Positions 29,457 to 38,385 of a DNA stretch of 64,000 bases are shown piece by piece. The DNA is from Acanthosepion esculentum. Lineage: Eukaryota > Mollusca > Cephalopoda > Sepiida > Sepiidae. Location of the stretch: NCBI GenBank assembly GCA_964036315.1, contig OZ038480.1, forward strand, positions 17,302,454 to 17,366,453, written 5' to 3'. Below the pieces are notes generated by a model, which did not search any database, was not told the DNA's origin, and saw only the letters and a program-made list of their open reading frames with translations. How positions within the stretch are numbered: the first letter of the stretch is position 1; every line of letters starts with the position of its first letter. A program made the translations under genes and the position numbers.

Positions 29457-31520
29457 CTAGGGTCGCCCATCCGAGTAGAACATTGCTGGGGTGAGGACAC
29501 CGACAGCCTGTCCCATTGAACCTGACGCCATCTCATTTTCGACGGTATCACCATGAGACAGGCCACCGATGTCCGCTGGAAATGTTAACTTCAGAGCCCT
29601 ATACAGGGAAGGGTGAACAAAAACCGGGACCCTCCCTCTGCACGATTTAGACGGATCCAAATTGGGCTCAAATACAGCCGCTGGGGGCACTAATTTCAAA
29701 GATGAGTTTGCCTCCTCAATCATGCCCCAAATCTCCCGCGTACCCGGGCCCGAACGCACAACTGTAAGGAGTCTTTTGGCCTTTTTGAAATTTTTAGGGT
29801 CCTCAATATCTAGCCCACTCAACTTCTGAAAGTTGAAAAGGACCTTTAAGGGCCTGGGGTTCTTTGTTATCCCCAAAACGTTCTCCACATGGACCCGGGA
29901 CACGCGGCAGACGTCTTCCCCTAAGTTGTATGGAGGCTTCAGCTTTTTCTTCCCCTTTTCCCCCACGACCTGAGCATCTGGACTTCTATTTCTCTTTTTA
30001 TGTGGTGTCTGGATAGGTGTTGGGGTAGGTGTGCAGGCTGGTGTGTGAGATGGAGTCATTCCAGATGGGGTCTTGATGGGGGAAGGCTTGGATGAAACAG
30101 GTTTTTTACTTTTTGCTGGGGAATTAGATAGTGATTTTGGTGCTGGAGGTTTAGCAAATGATGGAGGGGAAGACGGGGCAGAGGATGAGGGGCAGGGAAC
30201 CCCCAGCGGCTTGTGTTTCTTTGCCTTTTTGTCCTCCAGCTTTTGCTTCAACTTCTTCAGGTCCAATATCTTCTGCCAGCTTGGCTCATTAAGTTTCTGG
30301 GCAGGAGTCGCAGTCTTCTCATAAGAGGCCGAGGCGTCGCCCTCCGAGCTGGTAGAGGGAATGGGGCTGTAGGTGGTTTTGTCCCCGGAGTCATGCTGAG
30401 ACAGAGGTCCCGCTGTCTGGACCTTCCCTTTGGCCCTACCTACTACACGCCATCCCCCCTCATCCTTCTCCTTATCCACACTTGTGGAAGGCGTTGGTTT
30501 GAGGGGCAATGAGGGCAAAGACCCAACCGAGGGATTTTCCACACCGGTCCGCTTAGTAGGTAGGCCCATTACAGGCGCCGCGGTTTTTTCAGTGTCGGCC
30601 AAAGGGGAATTTGGGTCGCCAGCAACCGGAGCTCCAGGGGCCTTCTTCCCTGGGCAGGAGGAGGAGAGATGACCAGTCACTCCGCACCTCCAGCATACTG
30701 GTTTTCTGCCAGTCACAATGACTGGCAATCTCCGGTTGCCAAAATCCAGACAGTTGGGGATGGACTTGAAGGCCGCCTCATCAATCATGATGTCAAAAGT
30801 CCACCCCCCGTTCAGATTGTCCGAGAGAGCCCCTAAAATTTGGCCGTACTGCATAAAGAATGCAGCCAGGAGCTCTCCGGAAATTTGAGGAGGAACCTCA
30901 AATACTGCCACCCTGGTCCTTCGCCTACCCATGTATTCGGTACGGAGAATCAGGTCCTTCGTTATCAATTCTCTTTTCGCCATCTCCAGGCAATCCTCCG
31001 GCGTGGGCAGCAGTACGTCCCACATGAAGAATTTCACTCCCTTGATTACTCTTTGGGGTTTTATCCCCAGGGACATAAGTGATTTGATCACAGTGTCTTT
31101 CGTGGATCGACAGATTTTGCGCGTACGCCTGTCAACCGCGAAGACGGTCACCATTCTTTGTTCGAACTTCTGAAGTTCCTGGACGTCTTTTAGGATGCCA
31201 TCTTTATTTACAAGATGGGCAAAATCCTTTGCCTTTTCCAGGAACTCCGCGATGTTCACAATACAACTCGGAGGGGACTTCCAGCAAGAGGGCGATTCCT
31301 CGGCTGTAGACTTTGACTGAGCCACTTTCGGCGTCTTCTCACTTGAGTTGGAGACCTGCATGGCCTCCTCCTTGTCACTTGCATTTGCCTTGTCTGGTTT
31401 GCTTGGGGAAACCTTACCCCGTTTTTTAGACTTGGTTTTATCCTTATCCGGGGGGTCGGCTTTCGCAGCCGCCCCAAAGAGGTCTTTCTTGACCCCTGAC
31501 CGACTCATATCGTCGGCCAT
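29457..31520 (-). CDS. LINE ORF1, gag-like CCHC protein (U5)
   Basis: The frame is intact at 687 aa and identical in amino-acid sequence to the U2 copy as far as I can see (SKKPVSSK, His436). At the DNA level the first 200 bp of the ORF carry the U3/U4 variants (GCATTTGCC, CGTCTTCTC) while the rest follows U2. Confidence 0.93.
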   Translation of the reverse strand: MADDMSRSGVKKDLFGAAAKADPPDKDKTKSKKRGKVSPSKPDKANASDKEEAMQVSNSSEKTPKVAQSKSTAEESPSCWKSPPSCIVNIAEFLEKAKDFAHLVNKDGILKDVQELQKFEQRMVTVFAVDRRTRKICRSTKDTVIKSLMSLGIKPQRVIKGVKFFMWDVLLPTPEDCLEMAKRELITKDLILRTEYMGRRRTRVAVFEVPPQISGELLAAFFMQYGQILGALSDNLNGGWTFDIMIDEAAFKSIPNCLDFGNRRLPVIVTGRKPVCWRCGVTGHLSSSCPGKKAPGAPVAGDPNSPLADTEKTAAPVMGLPTKRTGVENPSVGSLPSLPLKPTPSTSVDKEKDEGGWRVVGRAKGKVQTAGPLSQHDSGDKTTYSPIPSTSSEGDASASYEKTATPAQKLNEPSWQKILDLKKLKQKLEDKKAKKHKPLGVPCPSSSAPSSPPSFAKPPAPKSLSNSPAKSKKPVSSKPSPIKTPSGMTPSHTPACTPTPTPIQTPHKKRNRSPDAQVVGEKGKKKLKPPYNLGEDVCRVSRVHVENVLGITKNPRPLKVLFNFQKLSGLDIEDPKNFKKAKRLLTVVRSGPGTREIWGMIEEANSSLKLVPPAAVFEPNLDPSKSCRGRVPVFVHPSLYRALKLTFPADIGGLSHGDTVENEMASGSMGQAVGVLTPAMFYSDGRP

Positions 31521-31577
31521 TTAAGAGTTAAGGCAGAAACACTTGCCCAATTGTGAGGAGTTGAGATAGGGAGAGAG

Positions 31578-31608
<31 letters not shown>

Positions 31609-32343
31609 AAAGCAAAAACAAAAGTAGTTAAAGATAAAGAAGTACCACTAACAATAAACTTTAAATCAAGGCTATATAATAAATAAACTTGGAAAACTAA
31701 AAGTTCTAGAAAAAGAAAAGAAAAACTAGAAACTAAATAGTCTCGTAAGACTTTTTAAAAAAAATAAAAAATGGCGCCCGAAGGCAGCCGAAATAAAAGA
31801 AAAAAAACAATAAATAAAACTCCTACTTTTTTTCGTCAATTAAACGACAGAAAGAAAAAGAAAAGAAATAAAAATGTCTGGTTTGACACAAGTCAAACCA
31901 AACTAAAAAATAAAGGTTTGCGGCCGAAGCCGCTAAAGAAATAAATTAAAAACAAAAGCTGAAACTTAAAAAATTAAAGGATTGCGACCGAAGTCGCTAA
32001 ATAAAACGGGGGAGGGTAAAAAACGAAAAGGAGGATAAATTAAAAACAAAACTTTTTCTTTTTTTTCTTCAAATGTAACAACAGAAAATAAAAAGCCGGT
32101 AAGACTTTGTCTTACTGAACTAAAAAATAAAAAATGTTGGCCGAAGCCAAGAACGAAAATGAATTTAAACGAAAGAAATAAAACAAATGAAAATAAAAAC
32201 TTAACAAATAACTTAGCTTAACGGAAAAAAGTCAATTAACTTCTTCAAGTAAAAACAGGTTCACCGGTCCAAAATCGTCTGACAATTGACAAACGAAGTC
32301 CAGGAAATAGCGCGAATAAAAAAGGGATTCCGGAAATAAAAAA
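31521..32343 (-). promoter_or_regulatory. LINE 5' UTR (U5) and element 5' end
   Basis: The hairpin cluster is at 31739-32150 (UUCG hairpins at 31920-31933 and 32137-32150) and the long A-run at about 31579-31602. The last base shared with the other units lies in the A-run 32338-32343. This defines the element 5' end in sense as T-run then ATTTCCGG. Short sense T tracts at the start could be a transcription start region. Confidence 0.75.
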
Positions 32344-32410
32344 CCGGATGTAGTAATAAGACACCATTATATAGAAGAGGAGTGGGAAAAGCCCTGTTTT
32401 CATTGGCTGA
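32344..32410 (-). promoter_or_regulatory. TATA/CCAAT promoter pointing into the LINE array
   Basis: On the minus strand a CCAAT box (GCCAATGA; ATTGG at 32402-32406) is followed 33 nt later by TATATAA (plus-strand TTATATA 32367-32373). The first T of the TATA box lies 30 nt before the LINE 5' end at 32343, where a Pol II start would be expected. The spacing is textbook for a TATA promoter with CCAAT at about -63. Whether it belongs to the LINE or to a host gene whose start site was used for insertion cannot be told from one copy. Confidence 0.6.
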
Positions 32411-32690
32411 CGCTGACTGACATGTGTCAATAAGAACGGTCGAAGTCCAGCCTTACTAGTTTGCTAATTTAGTAATTACTATTTTTTGCAATGTCGCGGT
32501 GCGTAGCACGACGCTTTCAAGGAGGCGGCCTGTTTCACCTAGAATCAAGTCGGGGTTGCTGTTGGAGCCGATATGATGCGAAACCCGAAATCGGCGATGA
32601 GAACAGTGCATCACTGAAGACCACCCTTGATGCATCTAAAATGTATGACTTAACTAGTTTAATTAAATCTTGTTGATCATCTGAAAAAAG
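32411..32690. other. Unassigned flank with a 61-codon ORF (32491-32676, +)
   Basis: This DNA is more GC-rich than its surroundings. A plus-strand ORF of 61 codons starts at 32491 with a Cys/Arg-rich N-terminus; I recognise no family. It would diverge from the minus-strand promoter at 32344-32410, so it could be an upstream exon or chance. I would not call it a gene on this evidence. Confidence 0.25.
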
Positions 32691-32699
32691 AGACACTTA

Positions 32700-32747
32700 T
32701 TTTAAATATCTTAGGGGTTCACTTAATTTTGCACAGCACTGTATATA
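32700..32747 (-). mobile_element. Possible Tc1/mariner-type terminus
   Basis: On the minus strand the sequence TA-CAGTGCTGTGCAAAATTA begins here and continues with AAGTGAACCCC. It resembles Tc1-like terminal inverted repeats, which start CAGT next to a TA target. The opposite end was not found in the window, so this may be a fragment or a chance match. Confidence 0.3.
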
Positions 32748-33034
32748 CCCATCTTTAAGAAACTAGTTATTCCGAGTCGTTGGAGTTGGCAGCTCGTACC
32801 CCAATCAAAGTATGCTTTTTGATTTCCTTTTTCAGATTACAAATTGAATGTTAATGCTCTTGATACGTTTGAACGAGAAATGAGGGCGACAAAATTTGAC
32901 CTGTTAAAATTTATTCTCAAATACCAGACATGCTTTGTCGCTTCAAGTTTCCTCTTCATCTTTGATAAAATTGTCCAGCATTCACTGTCATATATAGGGG
33001 GATTGATGCCACAAAGGTTGCACTTAATTTTTGG
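32748..33034. other. Unassigned AT-rich DNA
   Basis: I see no repeat, RNA gene or recognisable coding segment here. A 65-codon open frame at 32844-33041 has no familiar motif. Confidence 0.4.
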
Positions 33035-34010
33035 TTTCTAAAAATATTTTCCTGTTTCTTAATATTTTGTTTAGCTTTTGGAAGTCATCTTTCGCTGTTC
33101 TAATGCCCCTTCGGATTTCGGTGTCGCATTTTCCGACATCTGTTAAAAATCTTCCCCAGATATTTAAACTTCTGTACTTGCTTTATTTCAATTCATAGCT
33201 CGCATTTTGGACTCTTCCTCTTGTTGACAACCATACATTCTGTCTTCTTCTGCTATCAATCCTGTTTCATTTGCATATCTTATTTTTCTACTTGCTTGTG
33301 TCTGACATCCCCAATTTGTACTTCGCATCTTGGGCTGTATCTTTTGCTGACAACCATACATTCTGTCTTCTTCTGCTATCAATCCTGTTTCATTTGCATA
33401 TCTTATTTCTCTACTTGCTTGTGTCTGACATCCCCAATTTTTATTTTGCATCTCGGACTGCCCCTTTTGCTGACAACCATACATTCTGTCTTCCTACAAT
33501 TGACGATTAGTCCTTTATTCCCGCTTTCCTTTACAAACTTTTGTAGGAGTTTCTACAGTTTTCTTTCTGGGCTTACTATCAGCGCAATGTCGTCTGCGTA
33601 TCTTACGTTGTTAAGAGCATGCAATCAATTATAAATTCTAGTAGGACTCACAAGTTCTCTTATGATTGTCTAGAGTAATTAAATCCAGTGGGGAGATGAT
33701 ACTTTGTCTCAATTTATTTTCTATCGGTAGTAAAATGTTAAAATTATCCTAATATCTTACTGAAATTAATCGAGTTTTCCTAGCAGTTCAAATAGATCTT
33801 TGTGTTGCTTCTTATCAAATGCTTTTGCGTAGGATATGAAACATAGAAACACACGTCCTCCTGCATTTGTATAACTCGTTTTGATACCACTTGTTTCAGA
33901 TATCACGAAGTTTAATATACTTTCGTAACATTTGAGAGAAACTATATATGTGTGTGCCTCGAGATATTCCCAAGTGGTGCGGACAAGAAGGATTGAACTC
34001 ACTACACAAG
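33035..34010 (-). pseudogene. Degenerate RTE-like LINE reverse transcriptase
   Basis: Minus-strand translation in broken frames gives RT landmarks in the right order: CFISYAKAFDKKQH (about 33800-33850), NNVRYADDIALIVS with YADD at 33589-33600, then KTECMVVS, KQVQKFKYLG and CDTEIRRGIRTAKDDFQKL near 33060-33170. These are typical of RTE-like endonuclease/RT ORFs common in invertebrates. Stops, frameshifts and a missing stretch between the AFD and YADD motifs show it is dead. It contains a local 123-bp tandem duplication and is homologous to the relic at 42525-43740. Confidence 0.75.
33226..33484 (-). repeat. 123-bp tandem duplication inside an RT relic
   Basis: The start GACAACCATACATTC recurs at 33226, 33349 and 33472, two full units plus the start of a third. 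The period is exactly 41 codons, so the open minus-strand frame (33188-33484) carries a repeated 41-residue segment. The repeat falls just after the YADD region of the LINE relic. Confidence 0.85.
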
Positions 34011-34238
34011 TGATTTGGAGTCACACAGCTCGAACAGAGAAGGAACAAAGAACAATTAACAGTGTATCAATATATGGACATCACCACTCATATATACGAA
34101 AGGGTGCTGAAAAGATCTCGGCTCAAAGTACATCCCAGAATTTGTCCAAAGGACCAAACAGAATACTAATTCTTGGGGGATCAGTTTATTATTTAAAACC
34201 TACAGAAAATTTATGTCCAATATAAATACTGCGAGGAA
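34011..34238. other. Unassigned DNA between a LINE relic and a SINE
   Basis: I recognise nothing here. A 97-codon plus-strand open frame spans 33932-34225 but overlaps the antisense of the LINE relic and shows no motif. Confidence 0.35.
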
Positions 34239-34480
34239 GGGCACCTCGAGGCGGTGTAATGGTTAGCAAGCTTTGTCTCGCTAGAACAATTACGACTGAA
34301 TAGTGAGTTCGATCCTCACTGGGTGCCCCTTAATTTCGGCCTTTTGCCACGTTTAAGCTAAACTTGGAAAAGCACTGGAAATTTTCTCAGCCCGACCCAC
34401 TTCATAACATCTGACTAAATGACCAAACACTATATTTTGTTTTGGGTGGGCGCCTTGGTCGTGCTGATAGTGTTAAATAT
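34239..34480 (+). mobile_element. tRNA-derived SINE
   Basis: The head at 34239-34328 folds like a tRNA: acceptor GGGCACC (34239-34245) pairs with GGTGCCC (34322-34328), and a T arm GTGAG-TTCGATC-CTCAC precedes it. An A-box-like GTAATGGTTAGCA and a B-box-like GAGTTCGATCC are present. At 90 nt with extra bases between D and T arms it is too long for a normal tRNA. A non-tRNA body follows to about 34480. Confidence 0.65.
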
Positions 34481-34816
34481 ATTAATTATTCTTTTATAGC
34501 AGATGCAATTTACGCCTATGTATGCGCATATAAACTATCTCGATTGCAGGTATCAGCTGATGCTAGTAGATTTATAATTGTGTGCGAATATGCTCATGTC
34601 TCTTGAGTATGAAGATTAATTAGAGAAATATAGGGAATTTCGACTTCATAGTTGTACATAACAGCGCCACATGCGTGTACTTATATAGACGAGTGCATAA
34701 AGTGAACTTCAGGTTCATGTACGTTTAGCGATATTAGGAGACAAAGCATAAAAATGTGAAAACACAAATCACACTAAAATAAAAGAGAAAGAAACGGTAA
34801 AACAAATAAGCAAACC

Positions 34817-34889
<73 letters not shown>

Positions 34890-35005
34890 CTCAACTCCCT
34901 TTCTAAATATAATAGAATAAAAAAAAGAGAAAAGAAATGCTTAGTATAGAATTGGAAATAGAGAAAGGGATTGAGAGAGGGTTTTAATTATTATTATTTT
35001 CCGTA
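34481..35005. repeat. AT-rich spacer with (TA)n 34820-34885
   Basis: Apart from a pure TA run of about 66 bp, I see only AT-rich unassigned sequence. Confidence 0.6.
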
Positions 35006-35009
35006 ATAG

Positions 35010-35410
35010 CGTCGACGTCGTCAGCGAGTGCGTTGTCGTCTGCGCCAATGGAATATGCTAGCGGCCTTTTCCCGCCATTCAGTGGGAAGAATTATTTTGG
35101 GTATCAATTAAAATTCTCTTTGCGAACTCATAATAATCAAGCTGATCAGAGACCGACCTTTGGCAGCCTGCGAACCTCCCTCTCAAATATCTGTATTTAT
35201 TCATTGGGCCGATTTCTATTTCGTAGCGAATGGTGCCAATTCGCATAAGGTTAGCGAAAAGGTAACCCTTACGCTAATAGTTTCTAAGATGGCGTCGGCG
35301 GCGGAAGTGGTGGAAACGCGGAGACGTCGAGGCGAAGTGTTGGTTGGAAGGGTGGCGTACGTGATGAATTTTCGTCGCAATATCAGGAAGGAAAGAATTT
35401 TACTTGGTGC
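35010..35410 (+). promoter_or_regulatory. CpG-rich block; candidate promoter or first exon
   Basis: CpG dinucleotides are frequent here (CGTCGACGTCGTCAGCGAGT, TAGCGAAAAGG, GTCGGCGGCGG) in otherwise AT-rich DNA. At 35289 AAGATGGCGTCGGCGG gives a good Kozak ATG and also resembles a YY1 site of TATA-less promoters. The frame from it (Met-Ala-Ser-Ala-Ala..., basic) runs 46 codons to a stop at 35424 beside a TA run, and I see no clear splice donor. It could be the start of a host gene, or a repeat fragment. Confidence 0.3.
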
Positions 35411-35423
35411 ATATATGTATTTA

Positions 35424-35474
<51 letters not shown>

Positions 35475-35786
35475 CACACACATAAAATGGATGTTTGTAT
35501 TTTGTATTATACATCTGCAGTGACAGCTGCACACTAATAAAACAAAAACTCACAGGGAAACACACATACGTATCAATAACATATCGATGAATTTAATACA
35601 TTTAGGAAGACCGCGCAAAATGCACACACACACACACACACATACACACACAGACATATGTATATATATATATATATGATTATGAATTACTTTATACTTA
35701 TACTATCTATACAACTTTAAAAAGTGCTCAATACAATTAACTAGAGCTAAATATATTATTTTTATTATTATTTTAATACGTATATT

Positions 35787-35826
<40 letters not shown>

Positions 35827-35985
35827 TAAAATTTGCAATATTTATAGCCAAAAATACACTAAGTTTGAAGGATAGAACATTTGTTGGTATAAACAGCCTG
35901 GGTAAAGAAACCAACACCGTGTGGTGACAATCAGTTGATCGTATAAGACGTGAAAATAAACTGCAATGTTGATTTCTACCTGTAG

Positions 35986-36043
<58 letters not shown>

Positions 36044-36116
36044 GTCTTAATATATGTATATATATATACACACAGACATATATGTATATATATATACACA
36101 CACACACTTATATATA

Positions 36117-36166
<50 letters not shown>

Positions 36167-36187
36167 CACACATAAATACATATATAT

Positions 36188-36260
<73 letters not shown>

Positions 36261-36270
36261 TAAAATTGTA
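35411..36270. repeat. Microsatellite cluster, mainly (TA)n with (CA)n
   Basis: TA runs lie at about 35427-35471, 35661-35677, 35790-35822, 35986-36040, 36117-36159 and 36196-36255. A (CA)n tract lies at about 35622-35655, and CA-rich interruptions occur within the later runs. Long open frames of Tyr/Ile here are translations of the repeat. Confidence 0.9.
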
Positions 36271-36633
36271 TTCTCGACGTATGAGGATCTGACAACTTAA
36301 CCAATTGAATTAGTTATGAAATTTTGTGCGATAATCTCAAGTGTCACTTAAGACCCGTTAGTGATTTACAAAGGAGGCCGCATATGCAGCAAGAGTGAAG
36401 ACTGTGGGATGCGATCACTGTTAGATTGGCTGACCTTTTAGATCTTGCTTTCGCTTCTTGAAGACGATTCAGACAAACAGATTGAAAACTGCTGAGTCCA
36501 CTAAAACACGTTGATCACTATTCTACTCGCTCCAAGGCTAATCGCTCAAGGGTGTTATGTGGTATATTGACACCTGACAAGTTGCTACGTAGCTTATCTT
36601 CGTATCTTAGCCATTGGTGTTCTGTAGCCCTGA
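36271..36633. other. Unassigned single-copy-looking DNA
   Basis: This is a balanced-composition stretch without a recognisable gene or repeat. Confidence 0.4.
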
Positions 36634-36738
36634 ATATATATATATATATATATATATATGTATTTAAGTGTGTGTGTACATATATATATATAAATATATA
36701 TATATGTAAGTGTGTGTGTGTGTATATATATACATCAA

Positions 36739-36784
<46 letters not shown>
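36634..36784. repeat. (TA)n / (TG)n microsatellites
   Basis: TA runs at 36634-36659 and 36747-36784 are separated by TGTG-rich and mixed TATG sequence. Confidence 0.85.
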
Positions 36785-36788
<4 letters not shown>

Positions 36789-37015
36789 AAGACATTTTTT
36801 TATGTTTATACGTTCTTTTTATAGATACAAATATTTAAGTAAATGCTCTGTTTATAATAAACAGTATTAACAACATTTACCGGCCTGAATGTCTGAGAAA
36901 TTTTCATAGAAAATATGCGTCCTCCGACAGGAATCGAACCTGTATCCTATCCGGAACCGTTATATAGCCTGGCGGGCTTTACCGATTGAGCCGCAGAGGA
37001 GCGTTTCGATTAGCA
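36785..37015 (-). mobile_element. tRNA-headed SINE, family B
   Basis: On the minus strand a tRNA-like head lies at 37000-36920. Acceptor TCCTCTG pairs with CGGAGGA, D arm GGCT...AGCC is present, and the T arm is ACAGG-TTCGATT-CCTGT with B box GGTTCGATTCC. The body follows with TTTCATAG(A)AAAT-like and CGGCCTGAATG (plus strand), and ends in an A-rich sequence reading AAAAAAATGTCTTAAC. Other copies or parts lie at 37138-37375, 39344-39493, 51628-51815 and 56985-57235. Confidence 0.75.
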
Positions 37016-37137
37016 AGGTCGATTTTACTGTTTTTAAACTACAGCTCTACATGATTTTCTCTCGTACATTCATATCTGCTCGATTTTATCCAAATGTAAA
37101 CAAATCCCCTCACACATATTCAAATGGACAAAGTCCG

Positions 37138-37375
37138 ACAATTTTTTAAAGACATTTTTTTATGTTTATACGTTCTTTTTATAGATACAAATATTTAAGT
37201 AAATGCTCTGTTTATAATAAACATTATTAACTATATTTACCGGCCTGAATGCCCGAGAAATTTTCATAGAAAATATGCATCTTCTATGAAAATTTCTTGG
37301 ACATTCAGGCCGGTAAATGTCGTTAATACTGTATTATAATAAACAGAGCATTTTCTTAAATATTTGTATTCTACC
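37138..37375. mobile_element. Foldback of two headless SINE-B bodies
   Basis: A minus-oriented SINE-B body (37150-37274) meets a plus-oriented one (37283-37372) almost tail to tail around 37275-37282. Arms of about 90 bp could pair into a long hairpin. Neither arm contains the tRNA-like head. Confidence 0.7.
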
Positions 37376-37684
37376 AATTTGTCTTATCCACAGAATTATT
37401 GTGAGAATTTTACTATATTGTCGATATGGAAGAAAAATCTTAGTATAAAGCAAGTTAATATTAATAACTTAATAACTTAAGTTAATATTAGCCAGGATGA
37501 GGCTTACGCAAAAGCGTGTCTGTCGATTTAAATTTTGGATTTAATATAACTATGAAAACAAAACCATTTCGCTTTAATTTTGCCTTGATAAAGTCGGAAG
37601 ACGAAACGTGTCGGCAAAAAGATTTTCTTTCTATTGTAATTGTTCTACCAATTTGTCATATCCACAGAACTGTTCTAGGAATTT

Positions 37685-37686
<2 letters not shown>
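37376..37686. other. Possible 3' part of a Penelope-like relic
   Basis: AT-rich DNA continues the same side of the GIY-YIG relic. The phrase CCAATTTGTC(A/T)TATCCACAGAA occurs at 37373-37395 and 37649-37670, hinting at a partial duplication. No clear gene is seen. Confidence 0.3.

Positions 37687-37742
<56 letters not shown>
37687..37742. repeat. (TA)n microsatellite
   Basis: A pure TA run of about 56 bp interrupts or borders the Penelope-like relic. Confidence 0.9.
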
Positions 37743-37745
<3 letters not shown>

Positions 37746-37985
37746 CTTCCATATATATGTGGACAGGGTGGTACTATGTTTATAGGTTTCCTGATTGAAA
37801 CTACTGAGGTGGTTGTAATAACGTTTTTTGAAGCTGCTCTGGGTGGATCGTATGTAAACTTTAGGCTTCTTATCAGGGTTATTCAATTTATTTCGATGAA
37901 TTTTGACTTGGAAGATCACGCACTCTTGGCACCTCGCCTCCTTATTTCTACAATTACACTTGTGGTTTGTCTTTGATTTTTTTAA
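37743..37985 (-). pseudogene. Penelope-like element GIY-YIG endonuclease relic
   Basis: Minus-strand translation gives CNCRNK followed by KVYIRSTQSSFKKRYYNH and STTLSTYIWKI. This is the order found at the C-terminus of Penelope-like retroelements: a short Cys segment, then a GIY-YIG nuclease with the R-x3-H pair and the TxLSxYIW motif. The Gly after YI is Arg here. The frame runs into a TA run before the usual C-terminal part, so it is a truncated relic. The RT domain is absent. Confidence 0.7.
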
Positions 37986-38385
37986 AAGTTATTTAGTATA
38001 TATATATATATATATGTATGTATATATATATATATATATATAGCAAACAGGAAAAAAAAACGAAGAAAAAAAGACCTAGAAGCAGACACTTACCTAAAAA
38101 TTAACATGCCTAGGACAGAAAAAAACTTCGCAGCATCAGACCTCAAAAAGGTATTCACTTAAGTTTTACGCTTACCGTGATCGTCGGGCGACCAGAACTC
38201 AATATATACAATTAAGAAATAAATTGAACTCTTCATTCATTTTATTCCTAATCTAAGTTTTGGGGACATTACAATGAAGACATTTAATTTTGTTTATTAC
38301 TATTTATGTTTTATTTCTTGATATTGAGTACTTAATTAGGAAAACTTGATTTAAAAACGTCATTCTCCAGAAATATCTTGGTCGA
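37986..38385. other. (TA)n 37998-38041 and unassigned DNA
   Basis: A short imperfect TA run is followed by AT-rich sequence without recognisable features. Confidence 0.5.

Larger units (their letters stand above)
1..32343 (-). mobile_element. Head-to-tail tandem array of L1/Tx1-type LINEs (4 full units plus 1 partial)
   Basis: Five copies of one two-ORF non-LTR retrotransposon follow each other in the same orientation. ORF1 copies end at 1029, 8128, 15231, 22341 and 29457, giving periods of 7099, 7103, 7110 and 7116 bp. The 5' end of each unit touches the 3' end of the next, and no poly(A), spacer or duplicated target lies between them. Homology stops at about 32343, where unique DNA begins, so that is the array's 5' edge. 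The left edge is outside the window. Assignment to the L1/Tx1 group is from recognised RT and endonuclease motifs and the CCHC-bearing ORF1; it was not tested phylogenetically. Confidence 0.93.
25228..32343 (-). mobile_element. LINE unit U5 (complete, about 7116 bp; 5'-most of the array)
   Basis: This is the outermost copy on the 5' side. Its 5' end, in sense six T then ATTTCCGGAATCCC, meets unique DNA at 32343/32344. It has the ORF1 block of U2 and the 5' UTR of U3 and U4. Because it alone has non-LINE DNA upstream, it is the only unit transcribed from a non-LINE promoter if the TATA/CCAAT boxes there are active. Confidence 0.93.

Noticed and set aside
1..32343. Telomere-type LINE array such as HeT-A/TART
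   Set aside because: There are no tails, no 5'-truncated members and no telomere repeats, and the 5' edge meets ordinary interspersed-repeat DNA. It cannot be excluded fully because the left end is outside the window.
1..32343. Collapsed or duplicated assembly artefact
   Set aside because: Each unit has its own combination of variants and its own joint, which simple mis-joining of one copy would not give; exact copy number still depends on the reads.
35966..36263. Tyr/Ile-rich open frames at this and other TA runs
   Set aside because: They are translations of TA microsatellites.
36920..37000. Functional tRNA gene on the minus strand
   Set aside because: The anticodon arm does not fold cleanly, the same head is attached to the same body at several loci, and no terminator-like T run follows directly. 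It is better read as a SINE head.
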